Assembly (NCBI GenBank): GCA_015487895.1
Contig: WFOW01000051.1
Location: 1-20,525, forward strand
Direction of reading: 5' to 3'
DNA: 20,525 nucleotides
Source: Gammaproteobacteria bacterium
Lineage (GTDB): Bacteria > Pseudomonadota > Gammaproteobacteria > S144-34
The notes beneath the pieces are model-generated. The model was not told the DNA's origin and searched no databases. It saw only the letters and a list, made by a program, of their open reading frames with translations. Position numbers and translations under genes: made by a program. This document shows positions 8,813 through 15,313 of this stretch, piece by piece; position 1 is the stretch's first letter, and each line of letters begins with the position of its first letter.

Positions 8813-10165
8813 TCAGAAGGCACCGACCGCATTGAGGAAGATGAGCACGATCCCCGCGGGCGCGACGTAGCGCAGCACCGCATGCCACAGGCGGAAGGCA
8901 CGTCCGGGAAGCTCGATCTCCTCGCGCACGCTCGCCTCGCGCATGACCCAGGCGGCGAACAGCGCGATGGCGAGCCCACCCAGCGGCAGCATCACGTTCG
9001 AGGTCAGGTAGTCGAGGAGGTCGAAGAAGGTCCTGCCCCACAGCGTGTAGCCGCTCCAGGCGTTGAACGAGAGGACGGTGCCGATGCCGAGCAGCCAGGC
9101 GACCGTGCCGGCCCAGACGGCCGCCTCCACGCGGCGCATCCGGCGGCTCTCGATGAGCCAGGCCACGGCCGGCTCGATCAGCGAGATCGCCGAGGTCCAG
9201 GCGGCGAAGACCAGCAGCAGGAAGAACAGGCTCCCGAACAGGGCGCCTGCCGGCATGTGGCCGAAGGCGAGCGCCAGCGTCTTGAAGATCAGGCTCGGCC
9301 CCTGATCAGGCGCCAGCCCCTCGCCGAAGACGATCGGGAAGATGGCGAGCCCCGCCAGCAGCGCCACGGCCGTATCGGACATCGCCACGGTGAAGGTGGT
9401 GCGCGGGATGGAGGCGTGCTGAGGCAGGTAGGAGCCGTACATCATGATCGCCCCCATGCCGAGGCTGAGGCTGAAGAAGGCCTGCCCCATGGCCGCGAGC
9501 ACCGCCTGCCCCGTAAGGGCCGAGAAGTCGGGCTTGAACAGGAAGGCCACCCCGCGGGCGAAGTCGCCCTGCGCCATGGCGTAGCCGACGAGCAGCAGCA
9601 GGAGCAGGAACAGTGCCGGCATCAGGAAGCGCACGGCGCGCTCCAGCCCGTGCTCCACGCCCCGCGCCACCACGACCATGGTCAGCGCCATGAAGATGGT
9701 GTGCCAGGCGAGCAGCCGCTCGGGATCGGCGACGAGGGCGCCAAAGACCTGCTCCACCCCCTCGCGCGTGATGCCGTCGAAGACGCCCACCGCCGCGCGC
9801 ACCGTGTAGGCCAGGGTCCAGCCCGCGATCACGCTGTAATAGGACAGGATCAGGAAGCCGGCGACGATCCCGAGCCAGCCGAGCAGGGTCCAGGCGCGGG
9901 GGGCGCGCTCCTCCTCGGCGAGAATGCGCATGGTGTTGACGGGGCTGTGGCGCCCGCGCCGGCCGAGCATGACCTCGGCCATCATCACGGGCCAGCCGAG
10001 GAGGAGCACGCAGGCGACGTAGACCAGCACGAAGGCGCCGCCCCCGTTCTCGCCGGCCACATAGGGAAATTTCCAGACGTTTCCGAGGCCGACCGCCGAT
10101 CCCGTGGCCGCCAGGATGAAGGCGAGCCGCGAGGACCAGTGCCCGTGCATCGAGCTGCGCGCCAT
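8813..10165 (-). CDS. Sodium-dependent transporter of the SNF (neurotransmitter:sodium symporter) family
   Basis: This is an inner-membrane LeuT-fold Na+ symporter, most likely for an amino acid or related amine; the substrate cannot be read. The 450-residue product begins WSSRLAFILAATGSAVGLGNVWKFPYVAGENGGGAF, which is the TM1-TM2 signature of the family with the unwound Na+/substrate segment. About 11-12 hydrophobic segments follow, consistent with bacterial members. The start at 10165 (MARSSMHGHW) is preferred because AGGGGGG lies just before it; an upstream in-frame ATG at 10219 would add 18 non-family residues. The gene is divergent from smpB and is the first gene of a unit with ratA and rnfH. 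Confidence 0.92.
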   Translation of the reverse strand: MARSSMHGHWSSRLAFILAATGSAVGLGNVWKFPYVAGENGGGAFVLVYVACVLLLGWPVMMAEVMLGRRGRHSPVNTMRILAEEERAPRAWTLLGWLGIVAGFLILSYYSVIAGWTLAYTVRAAVGVFDGITREGVEQVFGALVADPERLLAWHTIFMALTMVVVARGVEHGLERAVRFLMPALFLLLLLLVGYAMAQGDFARGVAFLFKPDFSALTGQAVLAAMGQAFFSLSLGMGAIMMYGSYLPQHASIPRTTFTVAMSDTAVALLAGLAIFPIVFGEGLAPDQGPSLIFKTLALAFGHMPAGALFGSLFFLLLVFAAWTSAISLIEPAVAWLIESRRMRRVEAAVWAGTVAWLLGIGTVLSFNAWSGYTLWGRTFFDLLDYLTSNVMLPLGGLAIALFAAWVMREASVREEIELPGRAFRLWHAVLRYVAPAGIVLIFLNAVGAF

Positions 10166-10231
10166 CCGGACCCCCCTGCCGCTCTCCGGCCTCCAGGCAG
10201 CTCCCCCGGTGCCGCCCATCGAGGCGCGGCC

Positions 10232-10260
10232 ATTGTCCGCGAATCGCCGACCCCGCTCAA
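10232..10260 (-). promoter_or_regulatory. Promoter of the transporter-ratA-rnfH unit
   Basis: On the minus strand, TTGAGC (10255-10260) and GACAAT (10232-10237) are separated by 17 bases. Transcription would start near 10225, leaving a leader of about 60 bases. It lies back to back with the smpB promoter. Confidence 0.55.
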
Positions 10261-10280
10261 CCGCACCCGCCGCGGCGGGC

Positions 10281-10286
10281 TAGAAT
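10281..10286 (+). promoter_or_regulatory. -10 element of smpB, six bases before the ATG
   Basis: TAGAAT is a strong -10 match, and the smpB ATG follows after only six bases. No Shine-Dalgarno sequence and no convincing -35 are visible. A transcript from here would be leaderless. Confidence 0.5.
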
Positions 10287-10292
10287 GGGCCG

Positions 10293-10787
10293 ATGGCGAA
10301 GCAGTCGGGCAAGGGAAAGGGCACCAAGGGCCAGCCGCCGGCGACCATCGCCGTCAACCGCAAGGCCCGCCACGACTACCTCATCGAGGAGCGGCTGGAG
10401 GCCGGCATCGCCCTCGAAGGCTGGGAGGTCAAGGCCCTGCGCGCCGGGCGCGTGCAGCTCAAGGAGAGCTACGTCCTCGTCAAGGACGGCGAGGCCTGGC
10501 TCTTCGGCGCCCACATCTCGCCGCTGCCCTCGGCCTCCACCCACGTCCAGCCCGACCCGACGCGCACCCGCAAGCTCCTGCTGCACCGCGCCGAGATCGC
10601 CCGGCTGGCCGGGGCCGTCGAGCGGCGCGGCTACACCGTGGTGCCGCTCTCCATGTACTGGAAGCGCGGCAAGGCCAAGGTCGAGATCGCCCTCGCCCGC
10701 GGGCGCAAGGCCCACGACAAGCGCGCCCGCGCCAAGGAGCGCGACTGGCAGCGCGAGAAGGCGCGGCTGCTCAAGTCCGGGGCGTGA
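10293..10787 (+). CDS. smpB: SsrA-binding protein SmpB
   Basis: SmpB binds the tRNA-like end of tmRNA and delivers it to stalled ribosomes during trans-translation. The 164-residue product has the family core: [42 protein letters not shown], then the oligonucleotide-binding barrel ([10 protein letters not shown]) and the basic tail with [22 protein letters not shown], which folds into the mRNA channel. The N terminus has a short basic linker ([12 protein letters not shown]). Its RNA partner ssrA starts 128 bases downstream, on the same strand, so both halves of the system are side by side. Confidence 0.97.
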   Translation: MAKQSGKGKGTKGQPPATIAVNRKARHDYLIEERLEAGIALEGWEVKALRAGRVQLKESYVLVKDGEAWLFGAHISPLPSASTHVQPDPTRTRKLLLHRAEIARLAGAVERRGYTVVPLSMYWKRGKAKVEIALARGRKAHDKRARAKERDWQREKARLLKSGA

Positions 10788-10848
10788 GACCCCGCTGCCG
10801 GCGAAACTCCGGCCCGCGCGGCGGGTCCAAGAGGCTGGTCCGCCTCCC

Positions 10849-10866
10849 GGCCCCGCGCACGGGGCC
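10849..10866 (+). terminator. GC-rich stem-loop between smpB and ssrA
   Basis: GGCCCCG at 10849-10855 pairs perfectly with CGGGGCC at 10860-10866 across a four-base loop. It lies 62 bases after the smpB stop and touches the ssrA -35 region. There is no T run, so termination would be inefficient or Rho-assisted; the role is inferred. Confidence 0.4.
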
Positions 10867-10867
10867 C

Positions 10868-10896
10868 TGGAAAGGGCCGGGGTGCACCCTTATACT
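10868..10896 (+). promoter_or_regulatory. Promoter of ssrA
   Basis: TGGAAA (10868-10873) and TATACT (10891-10896) are 17 bases apart; the -10 has 5 of 6 consensus bases. Transcription would begin near 10903, leaving a short 5' leader to be removed by RNase P before position 10916. Confidence 0.65.
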
Positions 10897-10915
10897 TATT
10901 TGGTGACTCCCGGAA

Positions 10916-11282
10916 GGGGGCGACCTGGGTTCGACGCGGTTCGCGAAACCCGAGGTGCATGCCGAGGCGCGAGTCCTCGTTAATCCCTCGCACGGCAAAA
11001 TAGCTGCCAACGACGACGCTTACGCTCTGGCCGCGTAAGACGGCCAGCCCCTGACCGGTCCGTGCTCGTGCGGCCGGAGCCCTTCGGGGCGCTCAGGGGA
11101 CGACGCTCACGAGCTCGCGGTGAGGCCTGCCCGGGGCCGATCCGTCAGAACCCATCCGGGCTCGCCGCCTGGAACCCTGCCCGCCGGGTCGCCAGGCGGC
11201 CAGAAGCAAAGGCGCGGCTAAGCATGTAGATCCGAGGGCGTAGGTTCCGCGGACGGGGGTTCGATTCCCCCCGCCTCCACCA
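10916..11282 (+). ncRNA. ssrA: tmRNA (one-piece SsrA RNA)
   Basis: tmRNA rescues stalled ribosomes by acting first as alanyl-tRNA and then as mRNA for a degradation tag. The 5' end GGGGGCGACC pairs with CGCCTCC before the encoded ACCA (11279-11282), giving a seven-pair acceptor stem with a G3-U70 wobble, the alanine identity element. The family-typical TTCGACGCGG and CGAAACCCGAGGTGCATGCCGAG segments follow. The tag reading frame starts with the resume codon GCC at 11006 and ends with TAA at 11036-11038, encoding ANDDAYALAA, flanked by the usual AAAATAGCT. The 3' half has AAGCATGTAGATCCGAGG and a T arm GGGGGTTCGATTCCCCC. Length 367 bases, a single uninterrupted piece, not the permuted two-piece form. 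Confidence 0.98.
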
Positions 11283-11291
11283 ACACCACCC

Positions 11292-11338
11292 GGTTGCGCG
11301 CCTCTCTCATTCCGCACCCACCTCGCGGGCGCGCGACC
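11292..11338 (+). terminator. Stem-loop downstream of ssrA
   Basis: Positions 11292-11302 pair with 11328-11338 over 11 bp (one G-U pair) with a 25-base loop, starting ten bases after the tmRNA CCA end. Only CTT follows instead of a T run. It could end ssrA transcription or guide 3' processing; the long loop makes this uncertain. Confidence 0.4.
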
Positions 11339-11448
11339 TTGTCGTGCGTCCCTTCCGTGTGTCCGCGGTCGAAGACCATGTAAGTCACGCGATCCACGGG
11401 CAGTGGCGCGAGCGCCGTGCTGCTACCCTCCCGCCGGCCCCCTGCCCG

Positions 11449-11484
11449 TTGAGAATGCATCCATTTTGCCTCCATAATGGAGGC
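11449..11484 (+). promoter_or_regulatory. Promoter with overlapping palindromic operator of the toxin-antitoxin operon
   Basis: TTGAGA (11449-11454) and CATAAT (11473-11478) are 18 bases apart. The -10 is embedded in a perfect 8-bp inverted repeat around a single central base: GCCTCCAT at 11468-11475 and ATGGAGGC at 11477-11484. This is a fitting site for autorepression by the ribbon-helix-helix antitoxin encoded 31 bases downstream. Confidence 0.65.
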
Positions 11485-11514
11485 CTCCGCGCCGACTACC
11501 GGAGAAAACCCGCT

Positions 11515-11757
11515 ATGGCAACCGTCACGATCAAGAACCTGCCGGACGACCTCTACGCGCGCCTCAAAGCCGCTGCGAAGGCACACCACCGCTCCATCAA
11601 CGGCGAGATCATCCACTGCCTCGAAGCGGCGCTCATGCCGCAACGCGTCGATCCCGCGGAACGCCTCGAACGGCTGCGCCGGGTCAGGGTCCGGATCCCG
11701 CCCGATGCGATCACCCCGGAGGCGGTGGACGAGGCCATCGATGAGGGGCGTCCGTGA
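11515..11757 (+). CDS. FitA-like ribbon-helix-helix antitoxin
   Basis: This small DNA-binding antitoxin is expected to neutralise the PIN toxin encoded next to it and to repress their shared promoter. The 80-residue product opens MATVTIKNLPDDLYARLKAAAKAHHRSINGEIIHCLEAAL, the Arc/MetJ-type RHH pattern of FitA/StbC proteins: a short beta-strand, then two helices. The C-terminal half (RLRRVRVRIPPDAITPEAVDEAIDEGRP) would wrap around the toxin. ATG at 11515 is chosen by homology, with GGAG at 11501-11504. Its TGA overlaps the toxin GTG, so the two are translationally coupled. Confidence 0.9.
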   Translation: MATVTIKNLPDDLYARLKAAAKAHHRSINGEIIHCLEAALMPQRVDPAERLERLRRVRVRIPPDAITPEAVDEAIDEGRP

Positions 11758-12152
11758 TCGTCGCCGACACGAACGTCATTGCCTATCTGGTCCTGGAGTC
11801 TCCGTACACCGCCCTGGCGGCCGACCTGTACGCCCGGGACCCCGAGTGGGCGGTGCCCCTTCTCTGGCGCAGCGAGCTCCGCAGCGTCCTGATCCACTAT
11901 GTGCGCCAAGGGCACCTCTCCCTCTCCCAGGCGATTCGGATCCAAAGAGAGGCCGAAAACGTTTTTCGCGAGCACGAATACGACGTCCCCTCGCCGGAGG
12001 TTCTGCGCCTCAGCGCCGAAAGCGGGTGCTCGCCTTACGACTGCGAGTTCGTCGCCCTGGCGCACGCGCTCGGGGTGCCGCTGATCACCATGGACAGGAA
12101 GCTCCATGCCGCCTTTCCCGAAACCTCGCGGCTGCTGCGTCTGTCACGCTGA
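11754..12152 (+). CDS. PIN-domain toxin of a FitAB/VapBC-type module
   Basis: PIN toxins are Mg2+-dependent endoribonucleases; VapC-type members cut tRNA or rRNA and arrest growth. The 132-residue product has the complete acidic active site: Asp5 in VADTNV, Glu41 in WRSELRS, Asp96 in SPYDCEFVALA and Asp114 in ITMDRKL, so it is probably active. It starts at GTG 11754, overlapping the antitoxin stop by GTGA, and is preceded by GAGGGG within the antitoxin gene. The pair lies immediately downstream of ssrA, a frequent landing site for mobile DNA. Its actual RNA target is unknown. Confidence 0.92.
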   Translation: MIVADTNVIAYLVLESPYTALAADLYARDPEWAVPLLWRSELRSVLIHYVRQGHLSLSQAIRIQREAENVFREHEYDVPSPEVLRLSAESGCSPYDCEFVALAHALGVPLITMDRKLHAAFPETSRLLRLSR

Positions 12153-12153
12153 C

Positions 12154-12188
12154 GCGTCCCAAGCACTGCCAGTGCTCTCGCGGGACGC
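12154..12188. terminator. Hairpin between the toxin gene and the convergent secreted-protein gene
   Basis: An outer 7-bp stem (12154-12160 with 12182-12188) encloses an inner perfect inverted repeat AGCACTG-C-CAGTGCT (12162-12176). It begins two bases after the toxin stop, between converging genes, and could act in both directions. There is no T run on either side. Confidence 0.55.
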
Positions 12189-12269
12189 CGCCCCGTGACG
12201 CGTGCGGCGAGGTGGCGCGGGGAGGCCCCGGTCCGCGCTTTTCCCGGCATCGCTTGTACTGCACGTTGC

Positions 12270-13745
12270 CTAGCGGGAAGCGCCGCCCAACGGCACGACC
12301 GCCAGCACGACACCCCTGTGGCGCAGCGCCACCCGCCGCCCGAGCAGCTCGGCGTCGCCGCGGAAGACGCCCCCCAGGACGAGGCGGTCACCCGCGACGT
12401 CGGCCTTCGTCCACCCGAAGTCCGGCGGCCCGTGCGTCCGCTCCAGCCGCGGCAACGCGAGGCGCCGGCGCACGGCAGCCGTCTCCGGATCCAGGATGAG
12501 CGCGCGATGCGCCGTGACCGCCACCACCCGGCCCGTCTGCGCGACGAGCCCGATGGGCGCTCCCGTGCACCTCGGAACCTCGCGCAGCCAGCGCAGCCCG
12601 CCCGCCGCCTCCCACGAGGCGAGGAAGCAGTGGCCGTCCGTTTCGGACGTCTCGTCCGCCACGAGCCGCATATGCCCGGCGCGGATGGCGTGCCGGTAGC
12701 GGCCGAAGACGAAGGCGCGCCCGGAGGGATCGGTGGCGAGCAGGGGCATCACCTCGATCCACGCCGGATCCATGCCCTGCGCGCCGGTGCTCACCCCCAC
12801 GTGCAGCGCGTCGGGCGCGAGCGTGGTGAGCGAGAGCAGCTTGCCATCGGCGTCCAGACGCACCACCAGCGCCGCAGTCAGCCCGGGCATGGGCTGCGCC
12901 CGGAGCAACTGCCGCAGCGCTTCGAGTGCCGCAGGCGGCAGGCCACCGTCCGGGCCGGCACGGAAGGGCAGGTCTTTCAGCGCCGGGCTGCGCACCTCCG
13001 TGCCGTTCACGCGGACCCTTCCCCAGAAGTGGGCCACGCCCCAAACGCCGTCGGGCGCCGGCGCAAGCCCGTGGCCCGGTGTCCATTCGAAGTTTGCGCC
13101 TGGCCCGGCGAGGACGAAGTCCCTCGCCCACCGTCCGGGCCAGGCGATCCGTGCGGCCGACGCCTGCCCGCTCCGTTCCGCTCCGCGCGCCACGTAGGGC
13201 CACTCCTTCGCGGGCGCGAGCGCCAGCGCCGCCGTTCCGTCGTCCGCCTCCGCGATCCGGGCCGTCCCCCGCCGGTCCACACGCGCCAGGTAGTAGCGGC
13301 CGATGGGCCGCTCCGGCCGGTTCACCGGACCCGTCGCCCAGGCGCCGCCGTTCTGCGGCACGATGTCGCTGATCGCGTAGGCGTTCCGTCCGCCCTGGGC
13401 CAGGTCCCCCGGCAGTGAGGTCAGCCACGCGGCACCCTCGGGCGTCCACAGGCCGAGCACGGCCGTGCCCGTGGCGCTGTGCCCGTCGGCGCGCACCGGG
13501 ATGAACACCGGCGGCGTCTCGGGATTCGCCTGGATCGGCGGTGGCGGCACGACGGCGAACCAGACCGCCTCGCCGTCGGCCGCGAGCGCCGTCAGCGCCG
13601 TGGCGCGTTCGACCACCAGCAGCCGCCCGCCCGCTTCCGCCGCCGCAGCCGCCGTGACGCTCGCCCACAGCACGAGCAGCGCCGCCCCGATGGCCCGGGC
13701 CGGGCCGGCACGCCCCCGATACCTGACGGCTCCCACCGTTCGCAT
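12270..13745 (-). CDS. Secreted hypothetical protein, beta-propeller-like
   Basis: Not recognised as a named family. The 491-residue product begins with a long basic N region and a hydrophobic core (IGAALLVLWASVTAAAAA), a likely Sec signal peptide with cleavage near residue 35. The rest is beta-rich with repeated blade-like stretches, for example GVWGVAHFWGRVRVNGTEV and LVLGGVFRGDAELLGRRVALRHRGVVLAVVPL, which resemble SBBP-type propeller repeats. It has only two cysteines in the mature part (HCFLASW and PRCTGA), about 25 residues apart, a possible disulfide. GTG at 13748 and ATG at 13745 are adjacent; ATG is chosen, with AGAGGGG ahead of it. The gene lies 69 bases after the Mth938-like gene on the same strand and may share its transcript. 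Confidence 0.75.
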   Translation of the reverse strand: MRTVGAVRYRGRAGPARAIGAALLVLWASVTAAAAAEAGGRLLVVERATALTALAADGEAVWFAVVPPPPIQANPETPPVFIPVRADGHSATGTAVLGLWTPEGAAWLTSLPGDLAQGGRNAYAISDIVPQNGGAWATGPVNRPERPIGRYYLARVDRRGTARIAEADDGTAALALAPAKEWPYVARGAERSGQASAARIAWPGRWARDFVLAGPGANFEWTPGHGLAPAPDGVWGVAHFWGRVRVNGTEVRSPALKDLPFRAGPDGGLPPAALEALRQLLRAQPMPGLTAALVVRLDADGKLLSLTTLAPDALHVGVSTGAQGMDPAWIEVMPLLATDPSGRAFVFGRYRHAIRAGHMRLVADETSETDGHCFLASWEAAGGLRWLREVPRCTGAPIGLVAQTGRVVAVTAHRALILDPETAAVRRRLALPRLERTHGPPDFGWTKADVAGDRLVLGGVFRGDAELLGRRVALRHRGVVLAVVPLGGASR

Positions 13746-13814
13746 CACGCTTCGCCCCTCTTGATCATCCGCGCACCGCCTTCCCTCTCAAGCGCCCCGT
13801 CCGGCGGCACGGCC

Positions 13815-14159
13815 TCAGCATGTGAGGTGGAGCGCCGCCGCGACCGCCCCCGACCGGCACGCGAGGCGGTTGAACTCGGCAACGGCCTCGCGCGTGGGCA
13901 GCGCGCGCACCTCCATGCCGCGCGCCTCGAGGGCGGCACGGGTCTCCTCCGGCACCGCCATGCGACCATGGTAGCCTGTGCCGACGACCAGGATCCCGGG
14001 CGGCTCGTCGAGCAGCGGCTCCAGATCCTCGACCGCGAGCGAGTGGCCCTCGGCGCGCCACCAGGGACTGTGCACGGTGCCGTCGGCGCGCACGATCACG
14101 TCGCGCCGGTACTCGCGCCCGCCGATGCGGATGTGCCCGAAGCCGTAGTCCTCGATCAC
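13815..14159 (-). CDS. Mth938-like (DUF498) small protein
   Basis: The family (Mth938/NDUFAF3-like) has no settled function in bacteria; the mitochondrial relative NDUFAF3 assists complex I assembly. The 114-residue product reads MIEDYGFGHIRIGGREYRRDVIV, then ILVVGTGYHGRMAVPEETRAALEARGMEVRALPTREAVAEFNRL, the conserved core of the family (strand, GTG loop, and the PT-x-EAV helix). It starts at GTG 14159, overlapping the stop of the upstream radical SAM gene as GTGA. That tight coupling suggests a shared task, but this is inference. A longer open frame upstream of the GTG overlaps the radical SAM gene and is not used. Confidence 0.85.
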   Translation of the reverse strand: MIEDYGFGHIRIGGREYRRDVIVRADGTVHSPWWRAEGHSLAVEDLEPLLDEPPGILVVGTGYHGRMAVPEETRAALEARGMEVRALPTREAVAEFNRLACRSGAVAAALHLTC

Positions 14160-15133
14160 GGCACCGCCTCCGGCGCGAGCCGCCAGTGCCGGCGCGCGCG
14201 TTCCGGATCGAGGCGCCACAGGCCCGCGCGCCGCACCGCCGCCAGCGCCGCCTCGTGCTCGGCCTCGGTCAGCGGCCGGTCGAGCGGCGGCGCCTCCCAG
14301 GCGCGGTAGCAGGGACGGTACTGGTCCATGAGGTTGAGATAGGTGTCGGCCGAGATCTCCCGCGCCAGGAAGGCGGCCACCGCTTCGGTGCCGGCGGCGC
14401 CGCCCGGCAGGACCAGGTGGCGCACCAGCAGGCCGCGACGCGCGAGACCATCGGCGCCGATGACGAGGTCGCCCACCTGGCGGTGCATCTCGCGCACCGC
14501 GGCGCGGTTGACGGCCACGTAGTCGCGCACGCGTGACAGCCGGCGCGCCTGGCGCTCGTCACCGTACTTCATGTCCGGCATGTAGATGTCGACGATGCCG
14601 TCGAGCAGCGCCAGCGCCTCGGGGCTATCGTAGCCGCCGGTGTTGTAGACGATGGGCAGGCGCAGACCACGCCGGGCGGCGATCGCCACGGCGCCGATCA
14701 CCTGTGCCACCACGTGGCTGGGCGAGACCAGGTTGATGTTGTGGCAGCCCCGGGCCTGCAGCTCCAGCATGAGGCCGGCGAGCTCCTCCTCGTCCAGCTC
14801 GCGGCCCTCGCCCCGCTGGCTGATCTCCCAGTTCTGGCAGTAGAGGCAGCGCAGGTTGCACCATGAGAAGAAGATGGTGCCGGATCCGTTCCAGCCGCGC
14901 AGCGGCCGCTCCTCGCCGTGGTGCGGGCCGGCTCCGTGCACCCGCGCCCGCGCCCCCGTGCGGCAGACCGCGCCCCGGTGCGTGCGCAGCCGGTCGATAC
15001 GGCAGTAGCGCGGGCACAGGTCGCAGGCGCGCAGCCGCTCGCGCGCGGCCTGCGCGCGGCGATCGAGCTCGCCGCTCTCGAGCAGCGCCAGGTAGGCCGG
15101 CCACGTCGCGGCGCTTGCAGCGCTTCCCTTCAC
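14156..15133 (-). CDS. PflX-like radical SAM protein (COG1313 type)
   Basis: This is a predicted radical S-adenosylmethionine enzyme, related to pyruvate formate-lyase activating enzymes but of unknown substrate. The 325-residue product has the SAM-cluster motif CNLRCLYC (Cys92, Cys96, Cys99; CX3CX2C). A second conserved set lies ahead of it, CDLCPRYCRIDR with Cys37, Cys40 and Cys44 plus Cys57 in GAVC, typical of the PflX group and possibly binding another cluster or a metal. NINLVSPSHVVAQV and IVYNTGGYD and MPDMKYGD are further family segments. The GTG at 15133 gives the usual length and has GGAG seven bases upstream. No cognate glycyl radical enzyme is in the window. A TAGAAT at 15157-15162 may be its -10. 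Confidence 0.88.
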   Translation of the reverse strand: MKGSAASAATWPAYLALLESGELDRRAQAARERLRACDLCPRYCRIDRLRTHRGAVCRTGARARVHGAGPHHGEERPLRGWNGSGTIFFSWCNLRCLYCQNWEISQRGEGRELDEEELAGLMLELQARGCHNINLVSPSHVVAQVIGAVAIAARRGLRLPIVYNTGGYDSPEALALLDGIVDIYMPDMKYGDERQARRLSRVRDYVAVNRAAVREMHRQVGDLVIGADGLARRGLLVRHLVLPGGAAGTEAVAAFLAREISADTYLNLMDQYRPCYRAWEAPPLDRPLTEAEHEAALAAVRRAGLWRLDPERARRHWRLAPEAVP

Positions 15134-15156
15134 GGCCCCTCTCCCGGCTCCCCGTG

Positions 15157-15162
15157 AAATTC
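15157..15162 (-). promoter_or_regulatory. Possible -10 element of the radical SAM gene
   Basis: TAGAAT on the minus strand lies 23 bases before the GTG start. No good -35 is present, but a perfect 12-bp palindrome (CGGCTCGAGCCG, 15170-15181) occupies the spacer and could be an operator site. Confidence 0.4.
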
Positions 15163-15251
15163 TAGCGCCCGGCTCGAGCCGCCGGAGCACGGATGTCGGC
15201 CGCGCAGGGCACATCGCGCGCCTCGCGCGCGGCATGCGACAACGCGCCGCA

Positions 15252-15280
15252 TTCCGGCGCCCGCAGCCCTCCGCTAGTCT
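15252..15280 (+). promoter_or_regulatory. Possible promoter of the TonB receptor operon
   Basis: TTCCGG (15252-15257) and TAGTCT (15275-15280) are 17 bases apart, 33 bases before the ATG. The -35 is poor. No AT-rich Fur box was found in the stretch before the gene, so iron control by the Fur encoded here is not supported. Confidence 0.35.
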
Positions 15281-15313
15281 GCCGGCCCGGTCGAAGCAGC
15301 CGGGAGGGAAGGC

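Noticed and set aside
11239..11282. tmRNA 3' end as the left attachment site of a genomic island
   Set aside because: No second copy of the 3' end and no integrase were seen in the remaining 9 kb, so an attachment site is not annotated.
15150..15313. Possible Fur box upstream of the TonB receptor
   Set aside because: The stretch is GC-rich and contains nothing close to the GATAATGATAATCATTATC pattern.
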